Of a stretch of DNA of 58,561 nt, positions 14,959-23,006 are shown piece by piece (within the stretch, counting starts at the first letter, position 1; the number at the start of each line of letters is the position of its first letter). A program made the translations under genes and the position numbers. This DNA is from Candidatus Pacearchaeota archaeon (GTDB lineage: Archaea > Nanoarchaeota > Nanoarchaeia > Pacearchaeales > GW2011-AR1), in NCBI GenBank assembly GCA_002690445.1, contig NZER01000242.1, forward strand, positions 1 through 58,561, written 5' to 3'. Under the pieces are notes generated by a model. It was not told where the DNA came from. It ran no database searches and worked only from the letters and a program-made list of their open reading frames with translations.

Positions 14959-17360
14959 TGGCTAAGAAGAAGCTGAAGCGGCAGTCCTTCGCCTGCTCCG
15001 ACCCTCCCCTCGAAGACCCTCTAGAGTCCTGCGCGGAGTTCGGGCCTAGCTACGACCCCTCCAAGCTGCCCCCCGTGGGCTGGATCCACACTGGAAGCTG
15101 GGATGCCCAGTGGATGCCTGCGATCACGAAGGAGGTGGAAGAGTACTTGGGTCTGGAGACGGGAAGCTTGGCTCTCTCGACAAGGCTTGTCTCCCTGGTA
15201 GCTGAAAGGCTGGAAGCCAGTGACATCAACAAGATCCTCGACGACGCCAAGATCCCTCCGATTCGAGGGGACCTCGACGCGCTCCTCCAAGAGGGGACAG
15301 TTCGAGACCTCCTCCCTCCCCGGCCTCAGCACCTCAAGGCCAAACGGAAGGCTCAGGAGCGCCGCCGCTATCGGAAGAAGGTGGCCGAGTGCGAGGAGCT
15401 AACAGTCGGGGACTACCTGGAGCGGGGCTCACCCTTCCGGCGAGCAGGATGCAAGCGAGAACAGCACCTCATGCTCCCGAAGGGGCGGCTGGGGTTCAAG
15501 TCGAAGGGCCGAAAGAAGTCCGACTGGAAGCGCCATGACAAGACCAAGAGGACGGAGGAGCGGTGGACGAGAGACCTCCCTTACCTTGACGCCCGAACCC
15601 AGGGCCCAGCTGCAGTCGATGCAGCCAAAGAGCGCAGCCTGGAAGGCATGGAAGAGAGAATCCGCGAGGGCTTGAAGAGCTGGGGTAGGACCTTCGGCCG
15701 CCTCGCCCAGGCTCCTGACGTGCTTCGCATCCCCGTGAACCCCGACAAGCTCATCGCAGCCGGGGTTCCCAAGAGGGCGGCCAAGATCCTCTCCCACGCT
15801 CTGGGGGGAGAGAGTGTCCCCCTGCGCCATCCCCGCAGCTCCATGCTGGGGCGAGTCTCCCGAATCCTGGGCGGTGCTCCTCTCGTGTTCCCCACGGACG
15901 ACTGGAAGGAGGCCGAGCCCTTCTTCAGCCTCACAGGAGTCTCTCTCCGGAGCGTTCGCGGGGAAGAAGCTCGGGGGGTTCGGGCTTTCATCGGCCAGTG
16001 GAAGAAGAGAGGCCGGCTGCCCCTCTTGGGTGCAGCCTTCAGGCAAGGAGGTCGAGTCATCCCTCTTGAGCTGGAGAGCCGCCAAGACTTCCAGGCCCGG
16101 CTGGAAGGCCTCGGGCCGGGCGAGTCGGTCCTCCTGGTTCTTGGCACCAGCGAGGATCACGTGCAGCTTGAGTTGCAGCACTCCGTCTTGGTGGGCCCTC
16201 AAGGCTCGGGGCCCCTGCCTGACTACACTACGCTCCGAGGATTCTCCCTCGAAGAGCTTCCTGCCATCTTGGCTCGGAAGGTCATCTCTCCACGACGCAA
16301 GCGCAAGGGCCGCCGAGCCCAACCCCTCAAGGCGAAGAAGAACCCCGTGGCCACCTTGACCTTGACCCCCGAAGTGCAGCGCATGGAGCCTGGTTCCTGG
16401 CTGCCCTACACGCTGGGAGCGAAGGTGGTCCCGGGCAACCCAGACGCCTCCGTCGGGAAGGTGGTCTACCGGAGCATGAAGAAGGGCGCTCAGCCCAAGG
16501 TCGTCTCCGCCCGCCGCCTCGCTTCCTGGTTGAAGGTCGCCCAGTACGGCCGCCGGATCAGCGTCGATGCGAAAGGAAGGAAGGCCAAGCCTCCCATCCC
16601 CGCGCTCGAAGAAGCAGCTTCTCTCAACCCCTCTCGCAGGAACCCTCAGATGGCCCGCAAGAAGTACCCTGTCTACCACTCCGAGACTTTGTCTGGAGAC
16701 CCCACCCTGAACAAGCTCACCGACTGGTACTACCCCGGCACGATCTGGGACTGGTATGAAGAGGGCGAGTACGGGCCGTACAACGTCTCGGTGCCGGTCA
16801 ACCGCCGGAACCCCCGCAAGGGGATGAGCCCTGCCGCGAGGGCTCGTGTCAGCCGCGTCATGAAGCGGGCTCAGGCCATCATCGTTCAGCAGGGCTGCTC
16901 GATGAGCAAGGCCATGAAGCAGGCTTGGGCTGAGGAGAAGGGCTTGAAGGCTGCGGCCAACCCCCGGAAGTACAAGAGCCACTCCACCTCCGTCCACCGC
17001 TACAAGGACTCCGGTCACTCTGCTCGCGCGAAGCAGGCCATGCGCCTCAAGCATGAGCGGGGGATCTCCTTGAAGGAGGCGTGGGCCATCGTCAAGAGCG
17101 GCAAGGCCAACCCCCGCCCGAGCCGGGTGAAGGGCCAGCCCTACTGGCCTCGGCACAACGAGTATGCACAGAGCATCGACCGCTACGGCCAGTTCACCTC
17201 GACGCCTTTGCCCCCGAACCGCCGGAACCCCGGCCACATGATCGGGCGCTTCCCCCAGCCCTGTCCGGTCTGTGGAACCAGCATGAAGGGCCAGCCCATC
17301 GTTCAGGTCGGTCGGGGCCCTCGGGGCGGCAAGAAGATGGCCCACGCCAACTGCGCGTAG
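14958..17360 (+). CDS. Large basic multi-segment RRNP protein
   Basis: This is an 800-residue, very basic protein. The N-terminal 450 residues are mixed and unrecognised. From about residue 455 the chain is broken into short segments by NP motifs: KKNP, SLNP, SRRNP, NRRNP, AANP, KANP and NRRNP. Two segments share the pattern KxxGxSxKxAxxxW (SMSKAMKQAWAEEKG and GISLKEAWAIVKSG), a small helical module seen in other genes here. The C-terminus has a zinc-finger-like CPVCG with a final cysteine. The regular NP spacing could mark proteolytic processing sites or basic linkers; a virion or DNA-packaging role is inferred. Confidence 0.5.
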   Translation: MAKKKLKRQSFACSDPPLEDPLESCAEFGPSYDPSKLPPVGWIHTGSWDAQWMPAITKEVEEYLGLETGSLALSTRLVSLVAERLEASDINKILDDAKIPPIRGDLDALLQEGTVRDLLPPRPQHLKAKRKAQERRRYRKKVAECEELTVGDYLERGSPFRRAGCKREQHLMLPKGRLGFKSKGRKKSDWKRHDKTKRTEERWTRDLPYLDARTQGPAAVDAAKERSLEGMEERIREGLKSWGRTFGRLAQAPDVLRIPVNPDKLIAAGVPKRAAKILSHALGGESVPLRHPRSSMLGRVSRILGGAPLVFPTDDWKEAEPFFSLTGVSLRSVRGEEARGVRAFIGQWKKRGRLPLLGAAFRQGGRVIPLELESRQDFQARLEGLGPGESVLLVLGTSEDHVQLELQHSVLVGPQGSGPLPDYTTLRGFSLEELPAILARKVISPRRKRKGRRAQPLKAKKNPVATLTLTPEVQRMEPGSWLPYTLGAKVVPGNPDASVGKVVYRSMKKGAQPKVVSARRLASWLKVAQYGRRISVDAKGRKAKPPIPALEEAASLNPSRRNPQMARKKYPVYHSETLSGDPTLNKLTDWYYPGTIWDWYEEGEYGPYNVSVPVNRRNPRKGMSPAARARVSRVMKRAQAIIVQQGCSMSKAMKQAWAEEKGLKAAANPRKYKSHSTSVHRYKDSGHSARAKQAMRLKHERGISLKEAWAIVKSGKANPRPSRVKGQPYWPRHNEYAQSIDRYGQFTSTPLPPNRRNPGHMIGRFPQPCPVCGTSMKGQPIVQVGRGPRGGKKMAHANCA

Positions 17361-17381
17361 GCACGTCGAGCTGGACCTCAG

Positions 17382-17828
17382 CTAGTACCCGAGGTGGGAG
17401 GGCCTGAAGGCCGTCCCGCAGCAGGTGCTCTGCACCGTGTCCTTGTCGTAGTGCAGCGGCATCCCCCAGACTGCGTGGGCGATGGCGTCGGCCCGCAGCT
17501 CTCCCAGCTCCTGTCTGGGGAGGGCCACGCCGCGCCTCATCGCCCAGTTGTCGAGCCACTTGGGGTTGTGGAGGAGGTCCACCACATGCCCCAACTCGTG
17601 CCGGATGATCCCGTCCTGTCGAGTCTGGGGGGAGTGAAGCAGCTTGGCCGAGAGTCGGATGTGGCAGGTGTCCCAGGTGGGGTTCTTGTGGTTGATGAAG
17701 GTGACCCCGAATCCGCGCCTGGTGCGGAAGTGAGTGTAGGGCCCGACGTCCCAGCTCAGGGGGAAGGAGCCCCCCAGCACGTGCTCGGCCTCCCGCTGCC
17801 GGAGGTCAGCCAGCTCTCCCAGGGTCAC
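17382..17828 (-). CDS. Zincin metallopeptidase (HELGH)
   Basis: This 148-residue protein contains IRHELGHVVDLL, a HExxH zinc site, with a downstream LGELRADAIAHAVWG segment that can supply the third ligand as in many minimal zincins. It has no signal peptide or membrane helix, so it should act in the cytoplasm or inside the virion. It lies at the end of a late operon of structural genes and overlaps the upstream gene by four bases. A maturation protease for the NP-rich proteins is an appealing but untested idea. Confidence 0.7.
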   Translation of the reverse strand: MTLGELADLRQREAEHVLGGSFPLSWDVGPYTHFRTRRGFGVTFINHKNPTWDTCHIRLSAKLLHSPQTRQDGIIRHELGHVVDLLHNPKWLDNWAMRRGVALPRQELGELRADAIAHAVWGMPLHYDKDTVQSTCCGTAFRPSHLGY

Positions 17829-18115
17829 GCAGACTCCTGAAAGGAGAGGCCAGAGAGGAGGTTGTCCAGCTCCCTGTCCAACTCGTCCTCGACGAAGTCG
17901 TCCTCCTCCGGCTCCCGTTCAGCCTGGAAGGTAGAAAAGTGGGTGTAGATGAGAGCCGCGCCTAGAGCCATGAGGGCTGCTCGGGTGAGCCCCGAGCCGG
18001 GGAACTTGTAGCCCGAGTAGAGCAGAGCAGGCCCCGCCACGACTGCTGTGGCTGCTCGAAGAGTCTGATCCCGCGTCTTGACGTGCTTCGGGTTGACCCT
18101 CATGAGATTCTTCAC
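17825..18115 (-). CDS. Small membrane protein with NP motif
   Basis: The 96-residue product begins MKNLMRVNPKHV and has one or two hydrophobic segments between about residues 20 and 60, followed by an acidic C-terminal tail (EREPEEDDFVEDELDREL). It overlaps the metallopeptidase start by four bases. It is probably a virion membrane protein by context. Confidence 0.5.
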   Translation of the reverse strand: MKNLMRVNPKHVKTRDQTLRAATAVVAGPALLYSGYKFPGSGLTRAALMALGAALIYTHFSTFQAEREPEEDDFVEDELDRELDNLLSGLSFQESA

Positions 18116-18124
18116 GAAGGCTCC

Positions 18125-18484
18125 CTACAGCTTGGACTTGACGAGCGCTCTGAGCCGGAGGTCCCATCCCTTCTTGGCGGCAAAGTAGCCGAGCGCAGCA
18201 GCAGCTCCCAACCACAAGAGCTGGCTCGTGTCGATGTAGACCGGGTTGTCCTCGGCGTACTCCAAGCCGGCCAGGGGGCGGTCGCCTTGGTGCCGAGGGT
18301 AGCGGTAGGGCTGGAAGCTCGCCGATCCAGGAGGCAGGAACTCCGGGGCGAACTGGCCCTGGGGCCAGAACCCGAAGGCCTCGTTGGGGACAGGACCTCC
18401 AGTCGGGCCGATCGGCCGGGGGTAGGGCAGGTAGCCAGGGATCCGCTGCTGCGGGACGGGGTAGTCGTGCGGGTTGTAGCTCAT
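18125..18484 (-). CDS. Pro/Tyr-rich protein with C-terminal membrane helix
   Basis: This encodes 119 residues. The first 80 are rich in Pro, Tyr, Gly and Phe; one hydrophobic helix (LLWLGAAAALGYFAA) near residue 95 is followed by a basic tail. It sits in the late operon between membrane and beta-rich proteins. No family is recognised. Confidence 0.5.
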   Translation of the reverse strand: MSYNPHDYPVPQQRIPGYLPYPRPIGPTGGPVPNEAFGFWPQGQFAPEFLPPGSASFQPYRYPRHQGDRPLAGLEYAEDNPVYIDTSQLLWLGAAAALGYFAAKKGWDLRLRALVKSKL

Positions 18485-18493
18485 GGTCCTCTC

Positions 18494-18853
18494 CTACAAC
18501 GTCCAGCAGTACAGGGTAGCGTCCACAGCGTTGGCGTCGTCGATAGCGAAGACGATGGTACCCCCTCGCGCCACCACCATCTGAGCATCATCCACAGTGT
18601 CGAGGGCGTTCTGCCCGAGCCTCATGAGGTCGCCCTCGTCCGGCGGGTTCGGTGTGACCTTGGTGATGCAGACGGTGGCTGCATTGGAGACGGTGACCGT
18701 GTTCGCCCCCACACCAGGGTCGACGCGCTGGAAGACCTTGAGGTCGAACATGCGGAGCTGGCGCGTGGCAGTGTAGGTCCGTGCCGCCGCTGCTGTGGCG
18801 TTGCTGAAGTTCGGCAGGTCGATTGCCAGCACGTTGCAGATCTGAGTCGCCAT
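18494..18853 (-). CDS. Small beta-rich structural protein 4 of 4
   Basis: This 119-residue product belongs to a run of four consecutive genes of nearly equal size on the same strand. It has a strand-rich pattern, conserved-looking GANTVTVSNAATV, and hydrophobic C-terminal strands ending CWTL. It is a likely distant paralogue of its three neighbours and a probable minor capsid or spike subunit. The similarity is in pattern, not in strong identity. Confidence 0.5.
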   Translation of the reverse strand: MATQICNVLAIDLPNFSNATAAAARTYTATRQLRMFDLKVFQRVDPGVGANTVTVSNAATVCITKVTPNPPDEGDLMRLGQNALDTVDDAQMVVARGGTIVFAIDDANAVDATLYCWTL

Positions 18854-18862
18854 CAGGTCACC

Positions 18863-19210
18863 TCACGCCGGGAACCCAAGGGTCGGGTAGATGTAGGCGT
18901 AGGCCTCGTAGTTCAGGGTCGCCGCAGAGTTGTTGAAGGTGAGCACGTCCCCCGCCACCAGGGCCTTCTGAGCGGTGACCCAGTTGTCGCCCGTGGCTGA
19001 GCGGACGGCTCGGGTGTCGGTGCTAGCAGGGTTCAGCGCCCCGGAGATGGCAGCAGCGCCGTTCTGGGCGGTGATCGTCCCTGCGAGGCCGTTGGTGGCA
19101 ATGACCACCAAGTCGTAGACGATGCCGGCTCGGTTGATGGTGTAGGTCTGGTCGTCGCCCGTGCCGACGGCCCGGACAGCGATCACGTTGTTGACGGACT
19201 GGATGGCCAT
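18863..19210 (-). CDS. Small beta-rich structural protein 3 of 4
   Basis: The 115-residue product has the pattern YTINRAGIVYDLVVIATN, then TITAQNGAAAISG, and LVAGDVLTFNNSAATLNYEA near the end. A GD turn followed by strands recurs in the 19214 and 19601 proteins. The genes are nine and three bases from their neighbours, so they share one transcript. Confidence 0.5.
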   Translation of the reverse strand: MAIQSVNNVIAVRAVGTGDDQTYTINRAGIVYDLVVIATNGLAGTITAQNGAAAISGALNPASTDTRAVRSATGDNWVTAQKALVAGDVLTFNNSAATLNYEAYAYIYPTLGFPA

Positions 19211-19213
19211 GAG

Positions 19214-19573
19214 CTACCCCGCGATCCAGGTGGTGGGCAGGACCTCAACGATCACGTCAGCCTGGGGGGCGTTGTCCACGACCATACGCATCGTGTCCCC
19301 GGTCGCGTACTGACGCTGAGCTGCGACCAGCTCGCCGGTGTACTCGATGTCGCTGATGGTGTCGACAGCCAGGACCTCACAGGCGTTGCTGAAGACGAGC
19401 GGCGTCGCTGCGGTGGAGCGCTGCAGCGTCGCTGTCGCAGCCCCTACCGTCACGTTGGTAGCACCGATCACGTCGAGCACCAGCCAACCCCGCGTACACA
19501 CGAAGTCGAATGGGCCAGCCGTGCCATCCAGGTTGAAGCGGAAGGCATGGAGATCGTTCATCACGCCAGCCAT
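19214..19573 (-). CDS. Small beta-rich structural protein 2 of 4
   Basis: The 119-residue product has the strand pattern of the group, with VTVGAATATLQRST in the middle and YATGDTMRMVVDN before the last strands. It is likely a paralogue of its neighbours. No signal peptide or membrane helix is seen. Confidence 0.5.
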   Translation of the reverse strand: MAGVMNDLHAFRFNLDGTAGPFDFVCTRGWLVLDVIGATNVTVGAATATLQRSTAATPLVFSNACEVLAVDTISDIEYTGELVAAQRQYATGDTMRMVVDNAPQADVIVEVLPTTWIAG

Positions 19574-19600
19574 GCAGAACCTCCTCGGTCAGTAGGGGGA

Positions 19601-19981
19601 TCAGGTGACGGCGATGGCCTCGCCGAGACCGTTGGCGACGCAGTGCAGCATCACGGGCGTGACGGTGGCATCACCGGCGGTGACGACCACGGCAGCCCCG
19701 AGCGCGACGTTGGCGTTGGCCGCGATGATGTTGACGTTGGACATGCCCTGGGAGTCCGCCTGGGCCTCGATGACGGCGGCGCCGGCCACGGGAGGAGCGG
19801 CGGTCGTGCCCGTGAAGGCGGTCCCGGCGTTGGTGATGGTCAGCGTCGACGCGGCAGCCGCCGTGTTCTGCGCCGTCACCGCCACGACCGTGAAGGCGCG
19901 GGGGGCGGTGAAGGTGGACCCGGCCGACGTGTCGCCGGTGACGGTGATGATGAAGGCCGAGGAGACGGCGGCGGTAGCCAT
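19601..19981 (-). CDS. Small beta-rich structural protein 1 of 4
   Basis: This 126-residue protein, first in its operon, is extremely rich in Ala, Thr and Val (over half the residues), with FTVVAVTAQN, STLTITNAGTAF and NVALGAAVVVTAGDATV strands. Low-complexity beta proteins of this kind are common as small capsid decoration or spike proteins. A late-type promoter lies 82-136 bases upstream. Confidence 0.5.
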   Translation of the reverse strand: MATAAVSSAFIITVTGDTSAGSTFTAPRAFTVVAVTAQNTAAAASTLTITNAGTAFTGTTAAPPVAGAAVIEAQADSQGMSNVNIIAANANVALGAAVVVTAGDATVTPVMLHCVANGLGEAIAVT

Positions 19982-20062
19982 GTGGGAACTCCGGTTGCAG
20001 TCCTAAGGAGTAGGGATTGGACCCAGGTGAGACTGCTGACTGATGCCTGGCGTCCAGATGAA

Positions 20063-20117
20063 GAAGTAGCACAGGTCCCGAGTCCTTGGGCCCCCTCCGC
20101 TCATCTCCAAGTGCTAC
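20063..20117 (-). promoter_or_regulatory. Late-type promoter for the 19981-17382 operon
   Basis: On the minus strand GTAGCAC (20117-20111) is followed by exactly 40 bases and GCTACTTC; the -10 hexamer is TACTTC (20068-20063). A GGCCCAAGGA lies in between. The downstream arm reads GTGCTAC, so the site is also a long inverted repeat. Confidence 0.65.
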
Positions 20118-20131
20118 ACCCGAACCCGAGG

Positions 20132-20629
20132 CTACCACCAGGGGTTGCGAGCAGCGAGACAGGAGATCCCGCCCGCCTGCAGGAGGATGTGGCGAGCCCT
20201 CTGCTGAGCTGCTGGGCCCTTCGAGTAGAGGGAGCCAGAACCGTGGACCAGCACGCCCTCCGCCTTCATCGCCGCGATCACAGCGGCAGCCCGAGGCTCA
20301 GTCAGCCCCACGGACAGGAAGGCCTGCTTGTACTTCTCCTTCTCGAAGTCATTGATGTGCGGGCAGATCTGGACCATCACCTTCCACCCGCCGATGGACT
20401 TCGCGATCTTCGCGTAGGAGTCGGTGTAGCGGCGGCCCTTCTTCTTCTTGGCTGCTTCCTGCGCCTTTCGGGGCTTCCGAGACCTCCGAGGCTTCTCGCT
20501 GGCAGGCATCCGGCCCATCGCCTGCTGGTAAGCGACCAGCTCCTCCATGTCGTCGAAGGGGATGCCGTCCACGACCTTCGGCCAGGCCATGTTGCGGCGG
20601 GCGAGAGCTTCCTTGAGGTAGATGGGCAT
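20132..20629 (-). CDS. Basic protein ending in RNPWW
   Basis: This encodes 165 residues from the ATG at 20629, which has GGAGA upstream; the longer open frame only shadows the 20659 gene. A basic centre (KPRRSRKPRKAQEAAKKKKGRRYTD, about residues 48-72) is followed by a helical domain and the C-terminus AARNPWW. The 29318 protein ends in a similar VKNPWGGR. It is the last gene of the operon starting at 22462. Function unknown. Confidence 0.5.
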   Translation of the reverse strand: MPIYLKEALARRNMAWPKVVDGIPFDDMEELVAYQQAMGRMPASEKPRRSRKPRKAQEAAKKKKGRRYTDSYAKIAKSIGGWKVMVQICPHINDFEKEKYKQAFLSVGLTEPRAAAVIAAMKAEGVLVHGSGSLYSKGPAAQQRARHILLQAGGISCLAARNPWW

Positions 20630-20658
20630 GGGTCGTTTCTCCAAGCTCCAAGGTAGTC

Positions 20659-21132
20659 CTACCCGAGGGCTTCGACCAGGAAGTCGTGGGTCGCCTTGGC
20701 GATCCCGGGTGCTACGGACTCCCTGTTCCCTGCGACGTTCAACACTCGGACGTCGTAGTGCTTGAGCCAGCCTTGAAAGGCAGGGACGTGGGAGGACAGG
20801 TCTCTCGGGAAGTACGTCGCGAGGAGGGTGAACGTGGGCTTCCCGAGGCTCGCGGCTGCGCGGAGGGTCAAGCGGCTTCCTGGACTGGCTGTGTTGCCGA
20901 TGAGCAAAGTGCCGTTCGAGCCAACGATGTTCGCTCTCGTCCTCGGAGGGTAGCCTCGGGCTGGGTGCTCCTTGAGTCCGAGTGCTCGAAGCTCGGACTC
21001 CATTGGCCCCCGCTCCGTCCTCCACCCCCGAGGAGCCCAACCCCCTGTAGCAATGCCCAGGGTCAACCCGGCTGCCAGTCCTCCTTGATCAGCTCCGGTC
21101 TGCCCACCCGAGACGATCTTGACGACTGGCAT
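20659..21132 (-). CDS. cpYpsA/SLOG-type nucleotide-binding protein
   Basis: This 157-residue protein starts with the hallmark IVSGGQTGADQGGL (about residues 6-19), followed by GWAPRGWRTERG and a Rossmann-like middle (GTLLIGNT, SPGSRLTL). This matches the family annotated as putative molybdenum carrier (cpYpsA), part of the SLOG superfamily that binds nucleotides or nucleotide-derived ligands. The phage role is unknown. It is cotranscribed with small membrane proteins from the late promoter near 22470. Confidence 0.8.
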   Translation of the reverse strand: MPVVKIVSGGQTGADQGGLAAGLTLGIATGGWAPRGWRTERGPMESELRALGLKEHPARGYPPRTRANIVGSNGTLLIGNTASPGSRLTLRAAASLGKPTFTLLATYFPRDLSSHVPAFQGWLKHYDVRVLNVAGNRESVAPGIAKATHDFLVEALG

Positions 21133-21136
21133 ACTC

Positions 21137-21580
21137 CTACTCCTTCCCGACCTCCTGTAGCATCACTTCCAGGAAGGAGCACCCGCTTGGGTACAGCCCC
21201 ACGTAAGCCGAGATGGGGGGCATCCCTTCCAAGAGCCCCAGCTCCTCCAAGGCCCTTCGGTCAGAGGCGTAGCAGGTGAGAACCTCCCCCTCGACCTCTA
21301 CGCCAGGGATGAAGCTCTCAGGAGCCCCGGACGTCTCGTACCACTCGATAGGCGGTTGCTCCCACCCAGCAGGGGCCTCTCCGTTCTTCAGCCGAGTCAA
21401 GTCGGCGAGGAACGCGAGGAAGGCTTGCTCCAGCCGAGCCTCCTCAGCTGCCATCGCGACGAGGAAGTCGATCTGCTCAGCGACCTGCTCCTGGGTCTCG
21501 TACTGCTGCTCGTACTGCTCTCTCGTGAGCACAGCGTTCTCGTCTTCGGCCACAGCAAGAGCCCAGAGGAAGAGGAGCAT
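21137..21580 (-). CDS. Small secreted or lipoprotein-like protein
   Basis: The 147-residue product begins MLLFLWALAVAEDENAV, a short signal-like hydrophobic start, followed by a Glu/Gln-rich helical region (about residues 20-70) and a mixed C-terminus with two cysteines. The start overlaps the stop of the upstream gene. A lysis accessory (spanin-like) or virion envelope protein is possible; neither is proven. Confidence 0.45.
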   Translation of the reverse strand: MLLFLWALAVAEDENAVLTREQYEQQYETQEQVAEQIDFLVAMAAEEARLEQAFLAFLADLTRLKNGEAPAGWEQPPIEWYETSGAPESFIPGVEVEGEVLTCYASDRRALEELGLLEGMPPISAYVGLYPSGCSFLEVMLQEVGKE

Positions 21581-21891
21581 CAGTTGGCGACCGACTCAAG
21601 GACTTGACGCCGGAAGGTCTTGTTCTCCTCCTTCTCTTCGTCGAAGTCCGAGACCAGTCGGTCCAGGGTTGCCTGCATCTTGATCAGCTTGGCCTGGCCC
21701 TCCAAGGCTTCCTTCCCCCGAGCCTCTTCGATGGCCACGACTCGGCTCTCAAGAGCTTCCAGTCTCTCGTGGTCGGACCAGATCAGGGCCATCCGGGCAG
21801 ATAGGGCGATCAGGCCCGTGGCCAAGAGGCCCTGAAGGATGTTCCAGACCCACTTGGGGATGTAGAAACCGCCTTGGGCCGTTTCAGGCAT
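21580..21891 (-). CDS. Single-pass membrane coiled-coil protein
   Basis: This encodes 103 residues. One membrane helix at about residues 12-33 (VWNILQGLLATGLIALSARM) is followed by a charged coiled coil to the end. The topology resembles phage holin-associated or inner-membrane spanin-like proteins. It overlaps both neighbours by a few bases. Confidence 0.5.
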   Translation of the reverse strand: MPETAQGGFYIPKWVWNILQGLLATGLIALSARMALIWSDHERLEALESRVVAIEEARGKEALEGQAKLIKMQATLDRLVSDFDEEKEENKTFRRQVLESVAN

Positions 21892-22462
21892 CGCTGCTCT
21901 CTTCGCCTTCGATGGGAGGAGCCTCTGACGGGGGCTTGAGGGACTTCTTCAAGTGTTTCTTGAAGACCTCCCAGCCGCCAATCGCGGCCATGCCCATCGC
22001 CAGGCCGCTGAGGCCAGCGTTGAGGAGGTCTGCTCCGAGGTAGAGGGCCGCCGCCAGCTCGCCCACGACAGCCACAGCGATGACCGCGTAGGGGAGGTGC
22101 TTCTTCGGCACGCCGTCCCAGAGGAACCGGCGGATCGCGAAGATCAGCAGGGTCAAAGCCAGGGCTCCAGCGGCTGCCCAGTTGCCTGTCTGGACTGCCT
22201 CTACGAGGAGCTGGAAGGTCCCCACGGCTTCCTGGAGGTCTTCGGGCTCGATCTCGGAAGGGGCTGGCGGCTCGGCGTCGGGAGCTTCCTCGCTCTCCTC
22301 TCCCGGCTGCTCCTCTTCGGGCTGCTCTTCGGCAGGAGCCTCCTCCGCAGGGGCTTCCTCGACCGGAGCTTCCCCTTCGACCTCCTCGACAGCTTCAGGT
22401 TCGACAGGGGCTTCAGGCGCGGGGTCCTGAGCCAAGACGAGGGAGAGGAAGACCCAGAACAT
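21884..22462 (-). CDS. Multi-span membrane protein with acidic proline-rich N-terminus
   Basis: This 192-residue protein begins MFWVFLSLVLAQDP, a short signal-like sequence, followed by about 60 residues of mostly Glu, Pro and Ala. Two or three membrane helices follow (WAAAGALALTLLIFAI, YAVIAVAVVGELAAALYLG, AGLSGLAMGMAAIGG) and a basic/acidic tail. The predicted late promoter places the transcription start at or next to the A of its ATG, so the mRNA may be leaderless. Holin or virion membrane protein are possible roles. Confidence 0.5.
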   Translation of the reverse strand: MFWVFLSLVLAQDPAPEAPVEPEAVEEVEGEAPVEEAPAEEAPAEEQPEEEQPGEESEEAPDAEPPAPSEIEPEDLQEAVGTFQLLVEAVQTGNWAAAGALALTLLIFAIRRFLWDGVPKKHLPYAVIAVAVVGELAAALYLGADLLNAGLSGLAMGMAAIGGWEVFKKHLKKSLKPPSEAPPIEGEESSDA

Positions 22463-22468
22463 CGGCCG

Positions 22469-22523
22469 ACAGTAGCTCAGGGGAAGGCCTCGGACCCTGT
22501 AAGAACCTCGCTTTCCGTGCTAC
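22469..22523 (-). promoter_or_regulatory. Late-type promoter, predicted leaderless
   Basis: GTAGCAC (22523-22517), exactly 40 bases, then GCTACTGT with -10 hexamer TACTGT (22474-22469). GGTCCGAGG lies at the mid position. With a start seven bases after the hexamer, +1 falls at 22462, the A of the ATG. Confidence 0.65.
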
Positions 22524-22529
22524 ATCCGA

Positions 22530-22541
22530 TGTCAACCGGCA
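22530..22541 (+). promoter_or_regulatory. Dyad operator candidate
   Basis: TGTCAACCGGCA matches the recurrent TGNCA-N2-TGNCA dyad with one mismatch. It lies 15 bases before the coiled-coil gene at 22556. Confidence 0.4.
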
Positions 22542-22555
22542 CGTAGAGGGCTTGC

Positions 22556-23005
22556 ATGAGCGACTTCACTCGGGAAGAGCAGGCCGAAATCCAGATGCTC
22601 ACCCAGCTCACCAACGGGATGAACCCCCAAGGTGGGCGCGTGGCGATGCCAGACCGGATGGAGGCCGCCAAGCGGCTTCGAGAGATCATGGAGGCCCGGA
22701 AGGCTGAAGTTCGGCGGCGAGAAGAGACAGACCGAGAGCATGGGCTGAAGTTCGAGCAGCAAGCTCATGGGCAGTCGATGGACCAGAACCGGCTGATGCT
22801 GGAGGCGGAGCTGGAGAGGCGAAAGCTCGATCAGGAGGACGAGCGGATCGAGGTGGCGAAGGCCGAGGTCATCGTCCGGGCTCTGGAGGCCGCTGCCCGA
22901 AACCCCGAGCTGACGCAGCTCACTCAGGTGGTGAGCGAGATGAGCTACCGCCTGCTGGGAGGGGAGGGGGTCCCCGCGCTGGAAGACAAGTCAGGTGGGG
23001 ACTGA
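22556..23005 (+). CDS. Coiled-coil protein
   Basis: This encodes 149 residues, charged and helical throughout (MEAAKRLREIMEARKAEVRRRE and a second Glu/Arg-rich block), without membrane helix or enzymatic motif. It is divergent from the late operon at 22462 and convergent with the ParA operon. Its upstream region has a dyad operator of the replication-gene type. Confidence 0.5.
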   Translation: MSDFTREEQAEIQMLTQLTNGMNPQGGRVAMPDRMEAAKRLREIMEARKAEVRRREETDREHGLKFEQQAHGQSMDQNRLMLEAELERRKLDQEDERIEVAKAEVIVRALEAAARNPELTQLTQVVSEMSYRLLGGEGVPALEDKSGGD

Positions 23006-23006
23006 G

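Noticed and set aside
15429..17345. 638-residue open frame on the minus strand
   Set aside because: Antisense to the 14958 gene; composition is a shadow and no motif is seen.
22538..22556. Sigma-54-like GGCACG ... TTGC near 22540
   Set aside because: The GG to GC distance is 14 bases, not the fixed 10; the TGGCAC repeats fit the dyad operator better.
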